Source: Sphingomonas sp. Leaf33
GTDB lineage: Bacteria > Pseudomonadota > Alphaproteobacteria > Sphingomonadales > Sphingomonadaceae
NCBI RefSeq assembly: GCF_001421785.1
Contig: NZ_LMLB01000001.1
Location: 1,972,129-2,036,128 of the forward strand
Direction of reading: 5' to 3'
Length of the DNA: 64,000 bases
Positions within the stretch are counted from its first letter, which is position 1; every line of letters begins with the position of its first letter. Of the stretch, positions 59,912 through 64,000 are shown in pieces. Under the pieces are notes generated by a model. It saw only the letters and a list, made by a program, of their open reading frames with translations. It was not told the origin of the DNA and made no database searches. The position numbers and the translations under genes were made by a program.

Positions 59912-60367
59912 TTAGTCCTCGCGCGAGACGCGTTCGTTGCGTTCGTGGCGTTCCTGCGCGTCGACCGTCATCGTCGCGGTCGGGCGCGCTTCCAGCCGAC
60001 CGAGCGGGATCGGCTCGCCGGTGACTTCGCAATAGCCATATTCGCCGTCGTCGATCCGGCGCAGCGCGGCGTCGATCTTGGCGACCAGCTTGCGCTGGCG
60101 GTCGCGCGTGCGCAGTTCGATGCCCCAGTCGGTTTCGCTGGTCGCGCGGTCGGCAATATCGGCCTCACGCAGGGAGTCGGCCTGAAGCTGCGACAGGGTG
60201 CCGGCGGCCTCGCGATAGATCGCGTCCTTCCACGCGTTCAGCTTGGCGCGAAAATACTCCTGCTGCCGCGGATTCATGAAAGGTTCATCGGCACTCGGCC
60301 GATATCCGCTGCCCGTGTCATTCGCCGGAAACGGAATGCCGCCCGACGTTTCGAGAACCGTAGCCAT
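59912..60367 (-). CDS. dksA: DksA/TraR-type RNA polymerase-binding factor (zinc-finger-degenerate)
   Basis: 151 aa from the ATG at 60367. NPRQQEYFRAKLNAWKDAIY, the coiled-coil DSLREADIADRATSETDWGIE and LVAKIDAALRRIDDGEYGYC define DksA. In E. coli the zinc finger has four Cys; here only the first remains (YGYCEVTGEPI, and TATMTVDAQ replaces CxxC), so it cannot form the usual zinc site. The acidic tip needed for polymerase action is present in the coiled-coil (DIADRATSE). It mediates the stringent response with ppGpp. This variant is common in alphaproteobacteria as far as I recall. Confidence 0.93.
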   Translation of the reverse strand: MATVLETSGGIPFPANDTGSGYRPSADEPFMNPRQQEYFRAKLNAWKDAIYREAAGTLSQLQADSLREADIADRATSETDWGIELRTRDRQRKLVAKIDAALRRIDDGEYGYCEVTGEPIPLGRLEARPTATMTVDAQERHERNERVSRED

Positions 60368-60784
60368 CCCCACTCTCCACTTCGGTTCCGTCGGGAGATC
60401 GCGTCTCTCGAAAGACCGCCTTATTGTGCCCGCGCCGCCTATAGGGAAGCGCCGGAAGCATCACAAGCGACCGATTCGAAACCGTTTTTCGTTGTGACCT
60501 GTTTGGCACAGTCCGGCTGTCGCGACCCTGAACGATCGTATCGAATGCAACCGGATCGAACCTATCCAGACCTGAGCATTGGTCGACAAGCATCGGATTC
60601 CGTCCCGGAATAATACGTTAACCAAGTCATGATCGTCGCGCAGTGAATAATTGCTCTGATGATGACGATAATCGTGGTTAACGCCGTTGCACTTAATGGT
60701 TTGTTCTGCACTTTCTTGAGACATCGCCGAAAGGTCGATCGCCGTATGTGGTGACCGATCAGGCATTTTGGAAAGTGTGTCGTC
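60368..60784. promoter_or_regulatory. 417-bp divergent intergenic region (dksA / low-complexity protein gene)
   Basis: Holds the dksA promoter and the promoter and leader of the 60785 gene. The stretch 60600-60720 is AT-rich with several TTAAC/GTTAAC-type words. GGAAAG lies 10 bases before the 60785 ATG. No RNA gene or terminator was recognised. Confidence 0.45.
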
Positions 60785-62005
60785 ATGTCCGTTCGGATGG
60801 CTCTCGCAAAACTCAGCGCCTTTGCGGCCGGTGGTGCCCTTATCGGCGGCGGTGCGGTGCATGTCGCCGACCAGGTCCAGGCAAAGCGCGACTTCGCCGC
60901 CAAGCCCAATGTAAAGCGCCCGCCCGCGCCGAAGCCGGTCGCCAAGCGACAGGTGGCGCAGCGCCAGGTCGTGCGTCGCCAGGTGTCCTACCAGGGCAGC
61001 GGCGACTGCGTTCCGTTCGGCGACGGCGGCATCGAACGCACGGTCGCGACGCGCGGCGTCGGGACCGGCGGCTATGGTGCCGGGCATGACGGTCGCGGCG
61101 CAGGCTATGGCGCCGGGCCCGACGGCCGCGGTGCCGGCTATGGTGCTGGCCACGACGGCCGCGGCGCCGGTTACGACGGTCGTGGCGCAAGCTACGGATC
61201 GGGTGGCGCATCGGGCTCCAGCTATTCGAGCGAATCCCGTGAAGATGGCGGCGGCGGCGCCAGCGCGTCGTCGAGCAGCACGGTCAGCTACGGCCGCATG
61301 GTCGTCGGCAGCGGATCGACGCGCCGCACGATGCGCTGCACGATCCGCCGCGTTACGCGGACGACCGGCGGCGGTGTCGTGGTCGCGACGGCCGCTGCAC
61401 CAGCACCGATGCCGGTCGTTTCGGGCGGCGGCGGTGTCGCTCCGGTCGTGATCGGCGGTGGTGGCGGCGGTGGCGGCGGCGGTTTCTTCGCCGGCGGCTT
61501 CTTCGGCGGTGGTGGCGGCGGCGGTGGCGCCGGCGTCATCATCTCGTCGACTTCGAGCTCGTCCAGTTCCAGTTCCAGTTCGTCGAGCTCCAGCTCGTCG
61601 TCGAGCGGCGGCGACGTGAACATCGACATCGACAACAAGAACACCAACAGCAACTACAACGAAAACAAGAACGACAACAAGAACGAGCAGAGCCAGAATC
61701 AGGGCCAGAACCAAGGCCAGCAGCAGGGTCAGCAGCAAGGCCAGGGTCAGGGCCAGGGCCAGAACGGTGGCGGCAAGCCCGGTTCGTCCGGTGGCTGGAA
61801 CTGCAAGTACAAGTGCGATGGCTGGTCGTCGAACGGGGGCTGGTCGTCGAACGGCGGCTCCAACGGTGGTGGCGACACGCCGCCGAACCCGGATGGCCCC
61901 GCCCCGGTCCCCGCGCCGCCGATGTTGCTGCTCTTCGGTGGCGCTGCCGCCGCCCTGGTCGTCCGCAGACGCTTCGCCAAGAAGAAGGACGGGTCGGCCG
62001 AATAA
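60785..62005 (+). CDS. Extremely low-complexity exported protein with PEP-CTERM-like tail
   Basis: 406 aa, not recognised by family. In order: hydrophobic N-terminal segment (residues ~6-25); basic Pro/Arg/Gln linker (~34-68); tandem GYGAGHDGRGA-type repeats (~92-140); Ser-rich and Arg-rich region with two Cys; poly-Gly tracts (~224-249); a run of 18 consecutive Ser (~257-274); Asn/Lys-rich then Gln/Gly-rich tract (~279-327); WNCKYKC; a WSSNGG repeat; and finally PVPAPPMLLLFGGAAAALVV followed by RRR. The last part (Pro-rich motif, single hydrophobic helix, Arg cluster) resembles PEP-CTERM-type sorting signals. Likely a surface or exopolysaccharide-associated protein. A strong terminator follows. 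Confidence 0.75.
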   Translation: MSVRMALAKLSAFAAGGALIGGGAVHVADQVQAKRDFAAKPNVKRPPAPKPVAKRQVAQRQVVRRQVSYQGSGDCVPFGDGGIERTVATRGVGTGGYGAGHDGRGAGYGAGPDGRGAGYGAGHDGRGAGYDGRGASYGSGGASGSSYSSESREDGGGGASASSSSTVSYGRMVVGSGSTRRTMRCTIRRVTRTTGGGVVVATAAAPAPMPVVSGGGGVAPVVIGGGGGGGGGGFFAGGFFGGGGGGGGAGVIISSTSSSSSSSSSSSSSSSSSSGGDVNIDIDNKNTNSNYNENKNDNKNEQSQNQGQNQGQQQGQQQGQGQGQGQNGGGKPGSSGGWNCKYKCDGWSSNGGWSSNGGSNGGGDTPPNPDGPAPVPAPPMLLLFGGAAAALVVRRRFAKKKDGSAE

Positions 62006-62036
62006 GTCATCGGTCCATCCGCCCGCGGATATGGAG

Positions 62037-62076
62037 AAAGGCCCGGCCCCAAGAGATTGGAGCCGGGCCTTTCTTT
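62037..62076 (+). terminator. Intrinsic terminator after low-complexity protein gene
   Basis: 11-bp stem AAAGGCCCGGC / GCCGGGCCTTT (62037-62047 and 62062-62072) with TTTCTTTATT following. Because the stem has T-rich sides in both directions it may serve the convergent host attachment gene as well. Confidence 0.9.
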
Positions 62077-62099
62077 ATTCGGACGGGTCTGAAACCACG

Positions 62100-62555
62100 T
62101 CAGTCCGCCGCGAGCAGCGCTTTCTCGATATCGGGGATCGGGTGACCGGTCAGGTCCTTGGCAAGCTCGCCGGCCAGCCGGTCGCTGACTTCCTTGTGAT
62201 AATGCTTGCGCATCTCGCCCAGCGTCTTTGGCGGGGCAATGATGATCAGCTTCTCGAAGTCGTTGGCCAGCGCACGTTTCTTCAACAGGTCGGCGGCGGT
62301 CGCGGCGAAGCGGTCCTCCTCCTGCTGATGGAAATCGACTTCGCCCATCGTCCCGCCGCCGGCAGCGAAACTGCCGCCGCGGGTCGAGGCGGCGCGGCCG
62401 GCCTGGTCGGTCTTCTGATCGCGATCGGCCGGGTTCGACTGTTCCTCGGCATGTTCGACCTGGAGATTGGGGGCAAGCCCGTCGCCCTCGTTCCTCAGGA
62501 ACAGCATCTTGCGGCCGTCGGCGACGACGACCATGGCGTTGTGCGGAACCCGCAT
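62100..62555 (-). CDS. Host attachment family protein
   Basis: 151 aa. MVVVADGRKMLFLRNEG starts the domain, FAATAADLLKKRA and LIIIAPPKTLGEMRKHYHKEV follow, ending in DLTGHPIPDIEKAL. This is the Host_attach (baeRF-like) pattern named from plant-associated bacteria, with a fold related to eRF1/RNase domains. Function is not established. Divergent from serS with 86 bp between. Confidence 0.9.
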   Translation of the reverse strand: MRVPHNAMVVVADGRKMLFLRNEGDGLAPNLQVEHAEEQSNPADRDQKTDQAGRAASTRGGSFAAGGGTMGEVDFHQQEEDRFAATAADLLKKRALANDFEKLIIIAPPKTLGEMRKHYHKEVSDRLAGELAKDLTGHPIPDIEKALLAAD

Positions 62556-62641
62556 TACCTTCTCCTCTGGTTATGCCGGGCACAACGTGCCGGCGCCCCG
62601 CGGGTTGCGCGCCTTCCCGCTGCCCGTCATAGCGCGGCGCC

Positions 62642-63916
62642 ATGCACGACATCCGCTTCATCCGTGAAAATCCCGATCGCTTCGACGCCGCCCTCGCCCG
62701 CCGCGGCCTGGCGCCGCTCAGCGCCGAACTGCTGGCGATCGACGAGCGCGCCCGTGCGCTGACAACCGAAGTCCAGGCGGTGCTCGCGCGCCGCAACGAG
62801 GCATCGAAGGCAGTCGGCGCGGCCAAGGCGCGGCGCGACGATCCGACCGACCTGATGGCCGAGGTCGCCGCGCTGAAGGAACGTCTGCCGCAGATCGAGG
62901 CGGAGCAGAAGGCGGTCGCCGAAGACCTGACCAGACGGCTGGCGACGATCCCCAACCTGCCGGCGCGCGATGTGCCGACGGGCGAGGACGAGAGCGGCAA
63001 TCTCGAGCAGAAGCGCTGGGGCACGCCGCGCGATTTCGCGTTCGCGACGAAGGAACACGCCGACCTTGGTCCGGCACTCGGCTTGGATTTCGAGACCGGC
63101 GCGCGGCTGTCGGGTGCACGCTTCACCTTCCTGCGCGGCGATATCGCGCGCCTCCACCGCGCACTCGCGCAGTTCATGCTCGACCGGCACACCGCGCAGA
63201 ACGGCTACACCGAATGCAACCCGCCCGTGCTGGTGGGCGACGGCGCGATGTACGGCACCGACAAGCTGCCAAAGTTCGCGGAAGACTCGTTCAAGACGAC
63301 CGATGGCCGCTGGCTGATCCCGACGTCCGAAGTCAGCCTGACCGCGTCGGCCGCCGATCGCATCCTGGGCGACCTCGAACAGCCGATCCGGATGACCGCG
63401 CACACGCTGTGCTTCCGCAGCGAAGCGGGTGCCGCCGGCCGCGACACGCGCGGCTTCATCCGCCAGCACCAGTTCGAAAAGGTCGAGTTGGTCACTATCT
63501 GCCGCCCCGAGGACAGCGACGCCGAACACGAACGCATGACCGCGTGCGCCGAGGGCATCCTGGAGGCGCTCGACCTGCCCTATCGCCGCCTGCTGCTTTG
63601 CACCGGCGACATGGGCTTCGGCGCGCGGCGGACCTTCGACCTCGAGGTCTGGCTGCCCGGGCAGAACGCCTATCGCGAAATTTCGAGCTGTTCCACGACG
63701 GGCGACTTCCAGGCCCGCCGCATGAACGCGCGCTATCGCCCGGCCGGCGAGAAGGGCACGCGGTTCGTCCATACGCTCAACGGGTCGGGCCTGGCGGTCG
63801 GTCGAACGCTGGTCGCGGTGATGGAGAATTACCAGCAGGAGAACGGCGCGGTCGCGGTACCGGACGTGCTGCATCCGTATATGGGTGGGTTGACGATGCT
63901 GGAACCGGGCAAATGA
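62642..63916 (+). CDS. serS: Seryl-tRNA synthetase
   Basis: 424 aa. The N-terminal coiled coil ([20 protein letters not shown] to about residue 110) binds the long variable arm of tRNA-Ser. The class II motifs are in place: motif 2 [25 protein letters not shown] and motif 3 [27 protein letters not shown] is the serine-binding TxE motif. Complete in the window; its stop lies 84 bp from the window end. Confidence 0.97.
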   Translation: MHDIRFIRENPDRFDAALARRGLAPLSAELLAIDERARALTTEVQAVLARRNEASKAVGAAKARRDDPTDLMAEVAALKERLPQIEAEQKAVAEDLTRRLATIPNLPARDVPTGEDESGNLEQKRWGTPRDFAFATKEHADLGPALGLDFETGARLSGARFTFLRGDIARLHRALAQFMLDRHTAQNGYTECNPPVLVGDGAMYGTDKLPKFAEDSFKTTDGRWLIPTSEVSLTASAADRILGDLEQPIRMTAHTLCFRSEAGAAGRDTRGFIRQHQFEKVELVTICRPEDSDAEHERMTACAEGILEALDLPYRRLLLCTGDMGFGARRTFDLEVWLPGQNAYREISSCSTTGDFQARRMNARYRPAGEKGTRFVHTLNGSGLAVGRTLVAVMENYQQENGAVAVPDVLHPYMGGLTMLEPGK

Positions 63917-64000
63917 TCCTCCCCGCCCGCGGGGAGGGGGACCGCGACGCACAGCGGCGTGGTGGAGGGGGCTCTCCGCGGGCGACGTCCGTGCGGCCCC
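63917..64000. repeat. GC-rich intergenic hairpin/repeat after serS (runs off window)
   Basis: CCTCCCCGC-cc-GCGGGGAGG (63918-63937) forms a 9-bp hairpin just after the serS stop. The following GACCGCGACGCACAGCGGCG and TGGTGGAGGGGGC text is of a type that recurs between sphingomonad genes. Only one copy is visible here, so repeat status is from memory and not proven. Confidence 0.45.

Noticed and set aside
61549..61800. Short tandem DNA repeats that could suggest a CRISPR or VNTR array
   Set aside because: They are in-frame codons of the Ser and Gln/Gly tracts of one gene, with no uniform repeats and unique spacers. No CRISPR array was found in the window.

Overview
The window looks like chromosomal DNA of a GC-rich sphingomonad-type alphaproteobacterium (Sphingomonas or a close relative). 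The evidence is the strong G/C third-position bias, the many 4-bp start/stop overlaps, and lineage-typical families: DUF2849/DUF934 around sulfite reductase, DUF1465, DUF6356, paired DUF465 proteins, a DksA with a degenerate zinc finger, and purS/purQ. This is inferred from gene content; no database search was possible.

Layout. Bases 1-1490 hold the 3' part of a DUF5117/DUF4953-type zinc metalloprotease. A tRNA-Pro(UGG) follows at 1560-1636. From 1617 to 19289 lies a genomic island: the last 20 bp of tRNA-Pro recur exactly at 19270-19289, a tyrosine integrase starts 108 bp inside the left end, and a tRNA-Ile2(CAU) lies 11 bp outside the right end. Cargo runs as integrase; a truncated MobA/MobL-like relaxase with an amber at its apparent third codon; two accessory genes including a DEDDh exonuclease; an unknown gene; an operon hsdR - half-size hsdS - NYN-domain nuclease - hsdM; a small Cys-rich protein; the relic of a serine recombinase; an AAA-ATPase/subtilase pair resembling ietA-ietS; and a two-TM protein. 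It reads as a defence island.

Bases 19.3-64 kb look like core chromosome. They contain a polysaccharide deacetylase, a degenerate histidine-kinase-like protein, an Lrp regulator, a GH130-like/SDR/hydrolase cluster, SelO, AstD, a siroheme and assimilatory sulfate-reduction operon (cobA-DUF2849-cysI-DUF934-cysH), purC and purS-purQ, a Q-precursor transporter, a TetR/SDR/quinone-oxidoreductase/MFS cluster, a deacetylase, RppH, an arginine succinyltransferase operon (M20 hydrolase-astA-astB), a run of small conserved proteins ending in Nudix and CCA-adding enzyme, a GGDEF-EAL protein, ParC, an M1 aminopeptidase, a flavin oxidoreductase, PilZ, DksA, an extremely low-complexity surface-type protein, and SerS.

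The most promising unusual item is the type I restriction operon, in which a single-TRD HsdS is followed by an AT-rich NYN nuclease gene translationally coupled to hsdM. Next are the ietAS-like pair beside a dying recombinase, the AST operon with an M20 hydrolase in the astE role and a perfect 16-bp palindrome upstream, and two oppositely oriented copies of a ~96-bp intergenic repeat.
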